A DNA stretch of 64,000 nucleotides from Hepsetus odoe (GCA_017165825.1 CM029377.1:24270386-24334385); one strand, 5' to 3'; positions 10,876 through 22,650 are shown, counted from the stretch's first letter. Program-made: numbers and translations. Notes: generated by a model not told the origin, from the letters alone.

Positions 10876-11500
10876 CAGGTTCAGCTGCTTGCGCAGACAC
10901 AGAGCCAGGAAGGGCACCGCTGGGGAGGGTGCTGCTTTCCCACTGCTCCATCAGTTCCCAATCAGATTCAATAAATACATGAGCAGTACAATGCAAATAT
11001 TCTGGATGCATAAAATCACTGCAACCTGGTTTAACTCTCTCTCTAGCAAGGAGCTAAGATCGCAGGAAGTGTCTGTGCTTATAAGTCACCACTCATGACA
11101 AAATAGAGAGCCAACTTTAGTCAATTGAAAACATTCCATCTGGGGCTACAAATCTACAAATATCCCTTCTTCTGAGCAATTTAGTTGAAATCCCAAAACA
11201 CACATTGGAATCACGGCCTAACAAGTTAATTGGACAAATGGATTAAACAAGAAATTGGTGATTAAAGACACGTTGGCCTAAGTTACACTTGAGAGGTACT
11301 GAAAATGGCTCAACCACAGGCACTTCCCCCGCTCCTATGGACGTAACGGTACACCCACATAAGGCAGGAGAAGGAGATAAGACAGAACACTTAAACACGG
11401 AATATATGGCACCAAAGTCAACTAAGAACTTCACTTTTTGCCCTTCAATAGTCAGTGTTAACTTTGGCATTCTTTTAAACACAGTGCCTTGGTACAGCAT
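10876..11500 (-). pseudogene. ERV A aspartic protease
   Basis: The minus-strand frame from 11,500 has LTLTIEGQKVKFLVDFGA. This is the retropepsin active-site region, with D-F-G-A in place of the usual D-T/S-G-A. Further on NLLGRD (near 11,220) matches the conserved second retropepsin motif. Stops interrupt the frame. The stretch 10,876-10,990 is probably the protease/reverse transcriptase linker, but this is not certain. Confidence 0.7.
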
Positions 11501-11732
11501 GTAAATTGGTGTAAATACCTGTATGCACTGAATCTTAGTATGATGTGTGCTTGTCTGTGTGTGGGTCTATGGATATAAACTAGAAACATACGACCTGATT
11601 GGCACCTCCTCCCCTTCACCTGCCTCCTCCTATCAGTCTCCTTCTTCTTGATGTGAGTTGTTCTGATTCTGATCCTTGGTTGTTCCATGGTGAATTAGGG
11701 TGAATTCACGGGTGAATTCCATGGGTGAATTA

Positions 11733-11988
11733 GGGGCAGTGGTGGCCTAGTGGTTAAGGAGTTGGCCCCACATCGGAAGATTGTGGGTTCAATTCCCTCA
11801 CAAGTAGGTTGCCCTGAGGTACCCCTGAGCAACCCCGTCCCCGTCACTGCTCCCCGGGCGCTTTCAATAGCTGCCCACTGCTGCACGGTGTTTGTGTGCA
11901 TGGGTTAAAAGCAGAGGTCCAATTTCGTTGTGGTTCATGGTGTGCAGTACTGTGACCTCGCAATGACAAGGGTTGTCACTTTCAATTA
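11733..11988 (+). repeat. SINE family 2 (tRNA-derived), inserted in ERV A
   Basis: tRNA-like head (ggcagtggtggcctagtggttaag ... gggttcaattccc), middle ccctgaggtacccctgagcaa, ctgctccccgggcgctttcaatagctgcccactgctg and tail ending tgacaagggttgtcactttca. At least nine other whole or partial copies occur in the window. Confidence 0.85.
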
Positions 11989-11999
11989 TTGGCCTAATA

Positions 12000-12245
12000 A
12001 TTGGCCATTGTTTACATAGTTGTTTGGACAGTCCTTGGCCCAGTGATTGCTGCTGCCACAGGCAAAGCATCCATTGAAACTGCCTCTGCTTCCACCTCTG
12101 CCACAGCTGCGCGATCTGCCTCTGTCACCATCTTTCTCTTGGTTGTTTTTCGGCAGTTGACTTCAGCATAGTCAGAGTGGCTTCGTGCAGTTGTTGCTGT
12201 TTTCTTGTATTTTCCCTTGCTTTTTCTTCAGCAGCTCAGCATGTC
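12000..12245 (-). pseudogene. ERV A nucleocapsid (CCHC zinc knuckle)
   Basis: Minus-strand translation gives a basic RG-rich stretch (GRSRSCGRGGSRG), then CFACGSSNHWAKDC, a CX2CX4HX4C retroviral zinc knuckle at about 12,069-12,028 that packages genomic RNA. Upstream lies a helical Gag-like stretch (HAELLKKKQGKIQEN). The capsid is missing, and an LTR of family B lies at the break. Confidence 0.75.
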
Positions 12246-12260
12246 TGACGATAGTGGTTG

Positions 12261-12746
12261 TCGTGGAAAATTGAAGTGTGAGCCTAAGTCTGAAATTTTT
12301 CTAAGTCAGAAACCAAACGAAGTCAAAAATCAAGCGAAGTCAGAGAGATGCAGCACAAAAAAATTTACTGAAGAGTTTCAGCAGGCGTGGTCCCGTGGGA
12401 GCAGCTCCAAATGCTCATCCCAACTCCGGACTTTAAATACATTTCATTCACCTTTAAAATGTACATAATCCCATTAATAGTTTTCCACCAATAATGTTCA
12501 GTGCTGTCATGATTAAAACCTCAGTTCCCCCACCTTTGCCCCTTTCCCACCATTAGACTTAGGCCTTCTCACCGTTATCTTCTTGCCTTATCTACCACCT
12601 ATATTTCAAGGCATTCCTCCCATCCAGCCTCCCACTTATGAGTGCAGCTGCCCAATCAGAGCTATAACTCTTCCCTGCTGGATGTTTACTGGGGGCTCAT
12701 GAGATGATGCAAGCAAGTAAGAAGGTAACACTGTGAGACAGGGACA
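12261..12746 (-). repeat. LTR of the ERV B family inserted in ERV A
   Basis: Shares long blocks with the ERV B 5' LTR at 22,677-23,226 (gtgtgagcctaagtc, cactttactgaagagtttcagcaggcgtgg, aaatgctcatcccaact, ctgtcatgattaa). No ERV B internal sequence adjoins it, so it looks like a solo LTR, although the missing ERV A capsid shows some deletion here. The edges are inferred from terminal TG/CA in the comparison. Confidence 0.75.
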
Positions 12747-12779
12747 AAAGTAAAGGGATTTTTACTATATGGTCAGGCA

Positions 12780-13296
12780 CTCAGTTTTCCATCCTACACA
12801 GGACTGTCTCATTTCTAACCTCTGAGGGTTTAGGAGTGTGTTTCTCAGGTAGCATTCCCATGGACCATGACATCACTCTTGATAAAGGAATGAAAGCCAG
12901 CTGTTCCATGTTCTTGCACATTTCATCTGCCAGTTCTCTATCACAAGGTGTCAATGGTGTCAGTTTTGGAAGATCTGCCTCCCTTGTCGCTGGGACGAGG
13001 AGGAGGAGGATCCAGGTCAATCTCAATCAGATACGGAAACTGACATACTGGCAAGGATAAAAACGCTGATGCTCAGAGGGAACAGAGGAAGAGAAAGGAT
13101 TAGTAGAGTTAGCCACAATAGCTGGTTTGTGTAACAATGTAGGATCAGGAATGTACGGCAGCGGTGCATCTAGTGTGGTCACCGGTGCGGGGTCGGAGTA
13201 CCCAGGATCAGCCTCATTCTGGGTTTCTCCTGCCACTTTTAACTTAATCATTACTTTAAAGTTTTGCTTTCTATCCCTATTCTCTGCCTCCATCAA
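12780..13296 (-). pseudogene. ERV A gag, N-terminal (matrix-like) part
   Basis: The minus-strand frame starting at 13,296 contains a proline-rich stretch (PVTTLDAPLPYIPDP). A second frame to 12,781 contains LTPCDRELADEMCKNMEQL. It follows the leader shared with ERV C, which fixes the identity as gag. No intact frame spans the region. Confidence 0.5.
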
Positions 13297-14297
13297 CCAT
13301 GCTTCTAAAATCTTCTCCTCTATCTTTTATTATTATACACTTATATAATAGGTATTTTATTATTTTTGTTATAATGTAATAATTTAATAATTTATTTACT
13401 TACGCACTTTCTCCATATTTCCCATATTAATATATTATTAATATATTATCCCATATTAATAGTCAGTCTTTGCGAATTCCCAGTAGCCCCCTTTTTCCTA
13501 GATCCTGTGACAGTGAGGTCCCCATCTTTTAATGCTGTTCCATTCCTGTCCCACACAGGAGTAGCGTGCTACACTATTGCAGTCGATCATCATTGACAGG
13601 GAAGGTAAACTTTTCTTACTCTCAACTTTTCCTTGAAAGAGTTGGACCCAATCTACCTCAGTTCTCTTGAACTGTCCTCTAGGTTGACCCCCAAGGTCCG
13701 CCTAAGTCCCTCACCTAGGTGTGCCTAAGTCCCACACTTAGGTCTTTGCGTTCCCTCATTATGACAAACCTCACAGGCAGGAGAATCTAGGTTAAATTAC
13801 ATTTTTCTTTTATCTTTTTCTTTCTATTTTTTTTACCCTTAATTTAAAGGTGCCCACTGACCTGTTTTTATTAATCTAGTTCGTGGATTCCAGCAGCGGA
13901 GTGACTTCACGCCAAGCCCCTCTTCTCTACAGTTTAGGGGTCGGGTAAACTTTGAATCCCGAGGTGATCAGTCCTTGGTCGTGGATGTCACTACTGGTTC
14001 GACTGCTCGTGAATCCTGCCGACTAAGTGAAATCTGTCGTGGAAAATATTGCAATAGGGCCTCGTCCAGCACTTCATTCCGAATGCTGGAGGAAGAGCCC
14101 CAAACACAGAAACCTATATGCAGATATACTGGTCCATGAGTTCCTCCCCTTTCATCTGTTGCTGGACTCTGGTTTCAATCTGCCACATTTCTTTGTACCC
14201 CATATGGGGTCACTTGCTTCACCTTCTTTATCTTATAACCCCCCTGCATGACCTTATCTACTTTCTTGCCCATCTTCCACCGACTATAAACACTTAT
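13297..14297 (-). mobile_element. ERV A 5' LTR remnant and leader
   Basis: Between 13,470 and 13,800 the minus strand matches the plus-strand leader of ERV C at 24,660-24,960 (ctagattctcctgcctgtgagg, gacctaagt, gggacttaggc, gacagttcaagagaactga, gattgggtccaactctttcaagg). Towards 14,297 lies LTR sequence that begins tataagtgtttatag, as in the 3' remnant at 3,638. 13,330-13,460 is AT-rich and featureless. I could not assign a primer-binding site with confidence. Confidence 0.6.
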
Positions 14298-14345
14298 AGC
14301 TCCAAGCAGCAAGTTTATGGCATAGAAAAAGAATGTTAAAAATCA
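14298..14345 (+). repeat. Satellite fragment right of ERV A
   Basis: gctccaagcagcaagtttatggcatagaaaaagaatgtt matches the diverged satellite units at about 3,500-3,560. It shows that ERV A once sat inside the satellite array. Confidence 0.7.
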
Positions 14346-15825
14346 TGCTTTCTTCTTCTTCTTTTGGCTGGTCCCGTTTAGGGGTCGCCTTAGCCAATCA
14401 ACTGTCTCCATTTCTTCTGGTCCTCTGCATCTTCCTGCTTCAAACCGACCACCTGCATGTCCTCTCTTACCTCTCTTTATGTCCATAAACCTCCTCTTTG
14501 GTCTTCCTCTTCTCCTCTTTCCTGGCAGCACCATCATCAACATCCTCCTTCCAATATAATCCTCATCTCTGCTCTGGACATGTCCAAACCAACACAACCT
14601 TGCTTCTCTAACCTTGTCTCCAAGACGTCTAACCTGAGCTGTCCCTCTAATATGCTAATTTCTAATCCTGTCCATCCTTGTCACACCAAACGAAAATCTC
14701 AGCCTCTTTAATTCTGACACCTCCAGCTCTGCCTCCTGCCTTTTCATCAGTGCCATGGTCTCCAACCCATACAACATAGCGGGTCTCACTACTGTCCTGT
14801 AAACCTTTCCTTTTACTCTAGCTGGTACGCATCTGTCACAAATCACTTCAGCCACTCTTCTCCACCTATTCCAACCTGTCTGCACTCTCTTCTTCACCTC
14901 TCTTCCACACTCACCGTTAAACTGAACTGTTGATCCCAAATATTTAAACTCCTCCACCTTTGTCACCTCTACTCCCTGCATATTAACCACGCCACTTTCC
15001 TCCCTTTCATTCACACTGTCTTTGCCCTACTCACTTTCATTCCTCTCTTCTCTAGAGCAGATCTCCATCTCTCCAGGTTCTCCTCAAGCCACTCCCTATG
15101 CTCACTGCAGATCACAATATCATCAGCAAACATCATCGTCCACGGAGACTCCTGCCTAGCCTCATCCGTCAACCTGTCCATTACTATTGCAAACAAGAAT
15201 GAGCTCAGTGCTGATCCTTGGTGTAATCCTCTACCTTAAATGCATCCTTAACCTCGTTTCCACTACTCTTTCCCATAACTTCATGCTGTGGCTGATCAAC
15301 TTCATCCCTCTATAGTTACTACAGCTCTGTGCATCACCCTTATTGAAAATACAGTACCAGTACACTTCGTCTCCACTCCTCAGGCATCCTCTCCCTTTCA
15401 AGATTGTGTTAAACAATCTGGTCGGAAACTCAACTGCCATCTCCCCTAAACACCTCCATGCTTCCACTGGTATGTCATCTGGTCCAACAGCCTTTCCATT
15501 CTTCATCCTCTTCATTGCTGCCCATATCGCTGCCAAATCTTGTTTATTTGCTGCACTTCCTTGTTCACTATCCTCACATCATCCAATCTTCACTCTCTCT
15601 CATTTTATTCATTCATCAGCCCCTCAAAGTATTCCTTCCATCTGCTCAACACGGTCTGTTCATCTGTGAGTACGTTTCCATTTCTATCTTAAATCGCACT
15701 GACCTGCTGCACATCTTTCCCAGATCTGTCTCTCTGTCCAGCCAATCGGTAAAGGTCCTTTTCTCCTTCTTTACTGTCCAACCTCTCATACAATTCACCA
15801 AACACCTTATCTTTAACAGTTCCAG
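14346..15825 (-). mobile_element. RTE-clade LINE, 5'-truncated
   Basis: Minus-strand frames follow the order of RTE reverse transcriptase. They are ELYERLDSKEGEKDLYRLA, KNGKAVGPDDIPVEAW, YRGMKLISHSMKLWERVVE, TMMFADDIVICSE (catalytic FADD box), VEEFKYLGSTVQFNGE, MCWFGHVQSR and GRPKRRFMD near the end. The 3' end is a short ttcttcttctt/aagaagaag repeat at 14,346. Frames are shifted several times, so it is inactive. It joins ERV B integrase at about 15,825. Confidence 0.85.
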
Positions 15826-16380
15826 CACCTTGATCTTTGGATGGGGTTGCTTCCACCCACCTGCTAAATCTGTCAATGACCACAAGTATGTACCTGTATC
15901 CTCTTACCCTCTTAATTATGTCAACAGTCAATCACCAGATGTTGAAACTGTCCTATAGGTACTGGTATGTGTCCAGCTGAGGTAGTAATTGCCTTTCACA
16001 CATTATTTTGAGCACAAACATCACATCTGCTCAACAATTCATCAACTGTTGCCAGTAAATATGGAGAACAAAATCCATGTTTTGTTATTTTTCTCACCAC
16101 TTCTCCTCTTGCGCAATGATCCAGCCCATGAGCATTAGTGATTAGTATTGTTACTGGCACCACACTTTGATCATTGAATTATCTTCAGCACACAGTATCA
16201 ATGGATTTTGTGTCTTCTTCCACTTTAGTTCTTCTGCTCTTTTAACCATGGGTACCAAATCCTTTGACTCATATCCTTAATTTATTAGCAATATCACATG
16301 TGGTCTTGCTCTTTCAACATCATACCACTTCTTGATGAACTCATTATCTTCCACTTGAAGCATTGCTCCTTATGTCCCTA
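15826..16380 (-). pseudogene. ERV B integrase zinc finger and start of core
   Basis: An HHCC zinc-binding domain is visible (AHGLDHCARGE ... LLSRCDVCAQNN). The first part of the catalytic core follows (MIKRVRGYRYILVVIDRFSRWVEA written across two frames). An in-frame stop follows CAQNN. The rest of the core is lost at the RTE insertion. Confidence 0.7.
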
Positions 16381-16809
16381 TTACCACGCTTTAAGGTTAA
16401 CTTTTGTTCTTGCAGTCTTTCTAAGCCATTCTTCCTTCAACGTCTCATCCTGGCTTTTATCATAAATCATAGTACAGTGATATTCTAATCTGGTGAATCT
16501 TGCTTTTGGTAACTGTGCTGAAATAAACTTTTCCCATAGACTCCTTATTTCCTGAACTGGCTTCTCTATCTCTCCTAACCAGTACACATTAGCTCCTAAT
16601 GTCACATTCATCTGATCACTAACTGCAATTTCATCCACATAAACTCCATCAGGTGTACACCAAATCGGGAATCCCATCTGGCACAAAGCATTTCTTTCTG
16701 CTCTGAAAATAAAATGGGTAAATTGATTGATTTTCCTTGTACTGTTAATTGAACTGGAACAGTCACTGGTATTAGCTGCACTTGTCCCGAGAATCCTATG
16801 GTTCCTCAT
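16381..16809 (-). pseudogene. ERV B pol spacer region (between RT and integrase)
   Basis: A 142-codon open stretch on the minus strand with MGFPIWCTPDGVYVDE, VTLGANVYWLGE and LWEKFISAQLPKA. Its position between gag and the integrase zinc finger suggests the linker near RNase H in epsilon-like ERVs. This is inference from order; I see no catalytic motif. Confidence 0.45.
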
Positions 16810-16867
16810 CAGCTCCCCTGCTCTTCAATAAGAGCTGACCCTCCCCTGTAGGACCCCCTGGGCCTCC

Positions 16868-17753
16868 CTAGCATCCATTTTGTCCACCCCAGTAATTTAC
16901 TGGTCCAGAGTTTTGATTTAATCCAGTCCAGGCAGGGTTCTGATTCCCTCCTGTCCATGGATGTCCTAAATTTGAGTTTTGTTGTGATTGTTCTTGACCC
17001 ATAATTTGAGGAGTTTGCCAGGCTGCACCTCCCTGCACTCCAGTCCCTTCCATGGATTTACTGAACATCTCCTTCGGGTGTATCCTGCTTGTCCACACCC
17101 CCAACATACTCCAAATGGACCTTGAGGCTGTTGCTGCTGTTGTATGCCTCAGAATATCTGCTTGCTTGGTCCACTTCCACCAGGCTGTGCGTACACATTG
17201 ATGATTGGAACTGAGGGAGTTGTGGACCTTGATGGTTGTTGGACAATTGCTGACTCACAGGTGATGCAGGATTTGGAGTCACTGGCATTTTTATGCCTGC
17301 AAAATCTTTTCTTCCACAACTGCAGCTTGAGTCATTCCCCTTTTTCATAACTTTTCCTGTCAATTCTCCCAGTTGGAGCTTTTCATTTCGTCTGTGTTTA
17401 TCCACAGTATGTGTCACATGAGCTACAAACTCATCAAACGTCTTTTCAGTCAGTCCCACTACATCTTCCAGTTTGCTTTTGACTTTTTCTGGAAGGCCAT
17501 CTAGGACCAATGTCCAAAAGACCACTTTCATGAGGTTGTCTTGATCTGGGTCATTTCCTGCCTCTGCTCTCCACATCTTTTTCATATGATGCACATAAGC
17601 AGAGCGATTTTCAGTCTCTCCTATTGGTTCTCCTTTCAGAGTCTTCAGGTCTAATTTTCTTGGATAAACTTCCCTCATTACATTCCACAGTCTGTTTCGG
17701 TATGGATTAAATTCCACACCATCACTGGTTGCATCCACAGCATGATGCTCCAT
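16868..17753 (-). pseudogene. ERV B gag capsid and downstream region
   Basis: The frame 17,753-17,058 carries a retroviral capsid signature of gamma type: LKGEPIGETENRSAYVHH, MKKMWRAEAGNDPDQDN, LDGLPEKVKSKLEDVVGL and FDEFVAHVTHTVDKHRR. It is the longest surviving viral frame in this element (about 230 codons). It is followed by a Q/N/G-rich stretch to 16,868. SINE insertions upstream (17,785-18,584) separate it from the N-terminal part of gag. Confidence 0.8.
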
Positions 17754-17784
17754 GGCTGCTTTTGTCCAATAAGGCTTTTACATG

Positions 17785-17965
17785 GCAGCGGTGGCCTAGT
17801 GGTCACGGAGTTGGCCCCGCATTGGAAGATTGTGGGTTCGATTCCCTTACAAGTAGGTTGCCCTGAGGTACCCCTGAGCAAGGTACCGTCCCCTTCACTG
17901 CTCCCCGGGTGCTTTCAATAGCTGCCCACTGCTGCACGGTGTTTGTGTGCATGGGTTAAAAGCAG
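17785..17965 (+). repeat. SINE family 2, 3'-truncated copy
   Basis: tRNA-like head and body as at 11,733, stopping after gggttaaaagcagaggtc. A second copy starts six bases later at 17,971. Confidence 0.85.
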
Positions 17966-17970
17966 AGGTC

Positions 17971-18232
17971 TGGGGCAGCGGTGGCCTAGTGGTCACGGAG
18001 TTGGCCCTGCATCAGAAGATTGTGGGTTCAATTCCCTCACAAGTAGGTTGCCCTGAGGTAGGTACCGTCCCTGTCACTGCTCCCCGGGCGCTTTCAATAG
18101 CTGCCCACTGCTGCACGGTGTTTGTGTGCATGGGTTAAAAGCAGAGGTCCAATTTCGTTGTGGTTCATGGTGTGCAGTGCTGTGACCTCGCAATGACAAG
18201 GGTTGTCACTTTCACTTTCACTTTTCACATCT
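17971..18232 (+). repeat. SINE family 2, full copy in tandem
   Basis: Head-to-tail with the previous copy and with the full tail (caatgacaagggttgtcactttcact). Lies inside ERV B gag. Confidence 0.85.
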
Positions 18233-18390
18233 CTGGCCAATAAGGCTTTTACATCTCCTATGGCTAGGAGATGCCCAAGTGTCTTTTCTTCAAAGTCCAG
18301 TATCCCCTTCAGGCCCCTTCATGCAGATCGGGTACACCATTGACCAACCCCTCCAAATCCTTGGTCTGCCATGGTATGTAATGAGCATGT

Positions 18391-18584
18391 CTGGGTGGTG
18401 TAGTGGTAGGGTACTTGCCTATGGCTCAAGAGGTCCCAGGTTTGAGTCCCACCTCTAGCACTACCACCACTGGGTCCCTGAGCAAGACCCTTAACCCTGA
18501 ATTGCTGCAGGGGGACTGTCCCTGTAATTAGGATGTGGAAGTCACTCTGGATAAGATTGTCTGCTAAATGCTGTAAATGTAAAT
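18391..18584 (+). repeat. SINE family 1 in ERV B gag
   Basis: A/B boxes (gtgtagtggtaggg, ggtttgagtccc), body and tail ctctggataagattgtctgctaaatg. Confidence 0.85.
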
Positions 18585-18589
18585 GTCTT

Positions 18590-19739
18590 CCCTTATTCAG
18601 TATTGGTGCCTGTACCATCCTGTATTTTCTTCCAGATCTTAATCTCATACTTGGTTCTACCTGAATCTCAGTGTCCTCATCAGTTTCTGATATTTCACCT
18701 TTATCCCTTCTACTCTGTCTCCTTGGACTTTTTCTCTTCATTGGAACACGCACAATTTCATCCAAATTAGTAACTGATTTACTTATTCTTTGGATAGAAT
18801 CATCAAAACTTTGTGTCATCCAGCTTTTGGGCCTCCCCCTTGGTGTACTCCATCCTACTCTTCTCTCATTTCTACTTCCCTTCCCTTACTCAGTCCTCAC
18901 CTTCCTTTCCTCTTCCTGTAACATCCTTTCCATATCCTTTAACTCTCTCCTTAGATTTCTCTCTTTTCTCATCTGTCTTCTGTACTTCCAATACACCTTC
19001 ATCATTCTGTCTGCTCAATTCCTTATCACCTTTCACTGACCATGCTTCTGACTCCTCCTTGCTGGCTCTTCACTCTCTTGTACTGCACTTCACCACTCCT
19101 GCTGTAATTTATTAAGATCTGGATATATTGTCTCACTGCTCTGTTGCCTACTCTCTCTCTAACTCTCTCCCTGTGCAGTAGGAATCCTCCCTTTTGTGGA
19201 GGGTCTGTGGGATTATGGGTGTTCTCTTACCATCCTCTGAGATTTTCTTCTCATCTTCCAAGGCTGCTACACCATCTTGTTCTAGATCTTTCTTGTAATC
19301 TGTAACAGTCACTTGTCCAGAAATATCAAACTTCCCTTCAATGACAGGATACTGTCCTACATAAGGTGGAGGAGTATCATACATCTTCATATTCTTCTCC
19401 ATTTCTTCTTTTCTCTCTTTAGTCTCCAGTCTTCCTTTTTTTGGCCTTTTGAAAATCCTCTTCTTTTTTCTTAAACAATTTCAGGATTTCTAGTTCATCC
19501 TGTCGCTTTGCTTGTTGTTTACTGGATTTGTCCTTTGGTTTGTGGTTCAGGATGAGTCCTACATCATATGTACCTTCTACTGGCCATTTGGTGTTTAAAT
19601 CCTTGGTACATTTAGCCCACTTTTGACTTCTCTTCAGGACTGTATCCTTTATTAAGGGGTTCTTTTCACACATCATCTCTACAGATGAGTTCACCTTACA
19701 CTGTCCCTCAAGAATCTTCCCTTTAGATTTTTTAGTCAT
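18590..19739 (-). pseudogene. ERV B gag N-terminal region (matrix and PPPY late domain)
   Basis: The minus-strand frame begins with an ATG at 19,739 (MTKKSKGKILEGQC) and has a matrix-like KWPVEGTYDVGLIL. A second frame (19,402-19,148) contains YDTPPPYVGQYP, a PPPY late-domain motif that recruits NEDD4-type ligases for budding. A third (from 18,819) is basic (KRKSPRRQSRRDKG). Shifts separate these frames. Confidence 0.7.
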
Positions 19740-20185
19740 CTTTTCTCTTTGACCCCCTATTTTTTTTAAGCTAATTAACCTGTTAAATATTTAATAATTT
19801 AGGAGTGATGCTTTTACTTTGCTTGATTGATTCTTTTAAGATCAGTACCTCAGTACCAAAACTTTCTGCGCACTTAGTCAACCTTTATCAGAGGAAGTTC
19901 TGGGCATTTTCTTGTTCACTGCCTCATAGACCCAATATATAGACTTCTAATATATTTATGACAATGTTCCTCTTGCTTTTTTCTTGCTGCAATTCTGCTT
20001 TAATTGTTATAGGAAAAAAATAAAAAATACAAAAATCGCTTCACATTTTAATAAAGCCTTTAGTTAAAATTCACACATCACCCATATGCACGCGCACACA
20101 CATACTTCTTCACACATTCTCCTTAACGCCACTCACACACACAATGTAGCTTCTTCTCAAAGTGATCACAATCTCTCTCTCACAC
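19740..20185 (-). other. ERV B leader, proximal part
   Basis: AT-rich untranslated sequence between the gag start and the L2 insertion. A CA-rich stretch lies at 20,085-20,145. No gene seen. Confidence 0.45.
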
Positions 20186-20189
20186 TAGT

Positions 20190-21985
20190 CAAGTCAATTA
20201 GGATTTTATTGTCATTTCAGCCATATACACAGTACATAGTGAAACAAAACATTCCTCCAGGACCCTGGTGCTACACACAAGATAACATCAGACACAACAG
20301 AATACACAAGACAACAAGTGCAGACAGACAGTACATTCATCTGTAAGAGGGCCGCAGTGCTATAGAACAAAGCAGCCCAGGTTGTTGGGCAGTGTAACAG
20401 TGTGACAGCGCAGCGTTATCGGTAAAATGCAAAGTGCAGCAAGAAAATAAATAGATAATGATAGAATAGCTGGGTGATAGGTGAGGAAACATTAGCGGTT
20501 TAAGAGTCTGATGATCAGGGGGAAGAAACTGTTTCTCCATCCTGGTAGTGGAGGCCGTATGCTGCGGAACCTTTTCCCGGATGGCAGGAGGGAGAAGATG
20601 GTGTGGGATGGGTATGTAGGATCATCTACAATGCTAGTTGCTTTGCGGATGCAGCAAGTGGTGAAAATGTCCTGTACAGAGGGCAGAGAGACACCGATGA
20701 TCTTCTCAGCTATTCTCACTATCCGTTGTAGGGACTTGCGCCCAGAAGTTCCCAAACCAGGCAGTAATGCATCTGCTCAGGATGGTTCCTCTGTAGAAGA
20801 TGGTGAGAATGGAAGGTGGGAGATCGGCTTTCCTCAGTCTTTGTAGGAAGCAGAGACGCTGTTGGGCTTTCTTCGTGATGGAGCTGGTGTTGAAGGTCCA
20901 CGTGAGGTTGTCGGCTATGTGAACACCAGAAACTTGGTGCTCTGGACCATCTCCACAGGTGAAGTGTTGATATCAAACTGAGGGGCCCCTGCGCTCAGCT
21001 GATGGTGTTGGAGGTGCTGCTACTGATCCTGACTGACTAGGGTCTCCCAGGCAGGAAGTCCAGGATCCAGTTACAGAGGAAGATGTTCAGGCTCAGCAGC
21101 CTCAGCTTCTCACTCAGATGCTGAGGGATGATGGTGTTGAATGCGGAACTGTAGTCAATGAACAGCATTCTGACATAGCTGTCCTTTCTGTCCAGATGAG
21201 AAAGGGCCAGATGGATGGGATGGAGATTGCGTCGTCCGTTGAGCGGTTGGGGAGATACGCAAACTGCAGGGGTTCCAGTGAGGAAGGGATCTGAGACTTG
21301 ATGTGCCTCATGACCAGCCACTCGAAGCACTTCACGATGATAGGTGTGAGTGCTACGGGACGATAGTCATTGAGGCAGGAGACAGATGATTTCTTTGGCA
21401 CTAGAATGATGCTGGTGGTCTTGAAGCACCTAGGGACAACAGTGGTGCTCAGAGAGACGTTGAGGATGTCAGTGAGAACATCTAGCTGTTCTGCATATCC
21501 TCTGAGCACATGACCTTGAATATTGTCTGGACCAGCAGGTTTCCGTGGGTTGACTCTCAGTAGAGATCTTCTCACCTTGGCCATGGTCAGACAGAAAATC
21601 TGGTTGTTAGGAGGAGGGGTGGTCTTCCTCATTTCTCTGTTGTTCGCCACATCAAACCGTGTGTAGAAGTGGTTCAGCGCATCTGGGAGGGAGGAGTCAC
21701 CGTCACAGGCAGGTGGAGATGTCCTGTAGTTGGTGAGGGCCTGAATGCCCTGTCACATGCATGGCATGTCACTGGTGTTTCTGAAGTGGCCATGGATTCT
21801 CTGTGTGTGAGCTCGCTTTACTGCTCTGATGGCCCGAGACAGGTTTGCCCTCGCTGTTCTTGGGTGGCCTCGTCCCCTCACTTGAAGGCCTTGTCCCGGG
21901 TTATCAGGAGTCTGCGCACCTCTGCAGTCATCCATGGCTTCTGGTTGGGTCGTCTGATGATGAACTTGGAGATAGTAACACATTA
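20190..21985 (-). mobile_element. L2-type LINE, 5'-truncated, in ERV B leader
   Basis: Same 3' end as the other copies (plus-strand tcaagtcaattaggattttattgtcatttcagccatatacac). Minus-strand coding pieces include LLRVNPRKPAGPDNIQG, LNDYRPVALTPIIVKCFE, MLFIDYSSAFNTIIPQHL and KIIGVSLPSVQDIF. Frames are broken and the FADD region is deleted. The 5' truncation is at about 21,985. Confidence 0.85.
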
Positions 21986-22650
21986 ACTTCGCATAGGAAA
22001 ATACGATCTTTCAACTCCTTGTTCTCGAAACAACTGCCATATATCCTAGCGGCCTATCAGACCCACCGTCAACACCCCCTCAGGAATTTCAGAAGAAAGT
22101 CAGATTCGTCAACCCACTTTACTCAGAATATTCACCAAGAGCTACCAGCCATGGGCTGCACAATACCTGTCCGAGATCTCTCAGGCTTTAACCATTGCTC
22201 CACGTGACCCGTAATACATTACAGGCTTTAAAGCTGACTGCCCTAAGAGAGTCAAGTCAACACTGGCGTGCACGCTCAGATTCAACTATTTACAGTTGGA
22301 CCACAGCACCATATCTTTGACTTCAGTACTCAAAAAGAAAAAAAAAGATGACCTCAGATTGGATTTCACCCTCTCATTCTGTCGCTCCATGGTTCTGATT
22401 TGAGGAGCATAATGTATTTATGGAATTCACATTTACTATCTTTTGTAATAAACAAACATTAAATACAGTTCTTTGTTGAAAAGGTGCACAGATCTTCTTG
22501 TAGCCCAAATCCCACTCCGCTGGTCTGTAACACAGAACCTAAATAAAAGGCAGCAAAATCTGAAAAGATGCTTACCTTTAATGTTCTGTGCAAGATCAGC
22601 AGTGGCCCATGGAGCAGCGCCAAACCAGGAGCCCATTCGGCCTCTTTTCA
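21986..22650 (-). other. ERV B leader, distal part
   Basis: About 660 bp between the L2 and the primer-binding site. No reading frame with recognisable similarity. Confidence 0.45.

Larger units (their letters stand above)
3638..14297 (-). mobile_element. Endogenous retrovirus A (old, multiply interrupted)
   Basis: Read on the minus strand, the order is 5' LTR/leader (14,297-13,297), gag (13,296-12,780), nucleocapsid zinc knuckle (about 12,069-12,028), protease (11,500 to about 11,050), integrase (8,185-7,990 and 6,004-5,137), envelope (5,000-4,000), polypurine tract (3,830-3,821) and truncated 3' LTR. Reverse transcriptase and most of the capsid are missing. Later insertions are an L2 LINE, ERV D, a SINE and an LTR of family B. 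All frames are broken by stops and shifts. Satellite sequence flanks it on both sides. Confidence 0.75.

Noticed and set aside
13880..13918. Minus-strand tggcgtgaagtcactccgc as a possible ERV A primer site
   Set aside because: No tRNA 3' end I know matches it well, and the LTR boundary is not defined.
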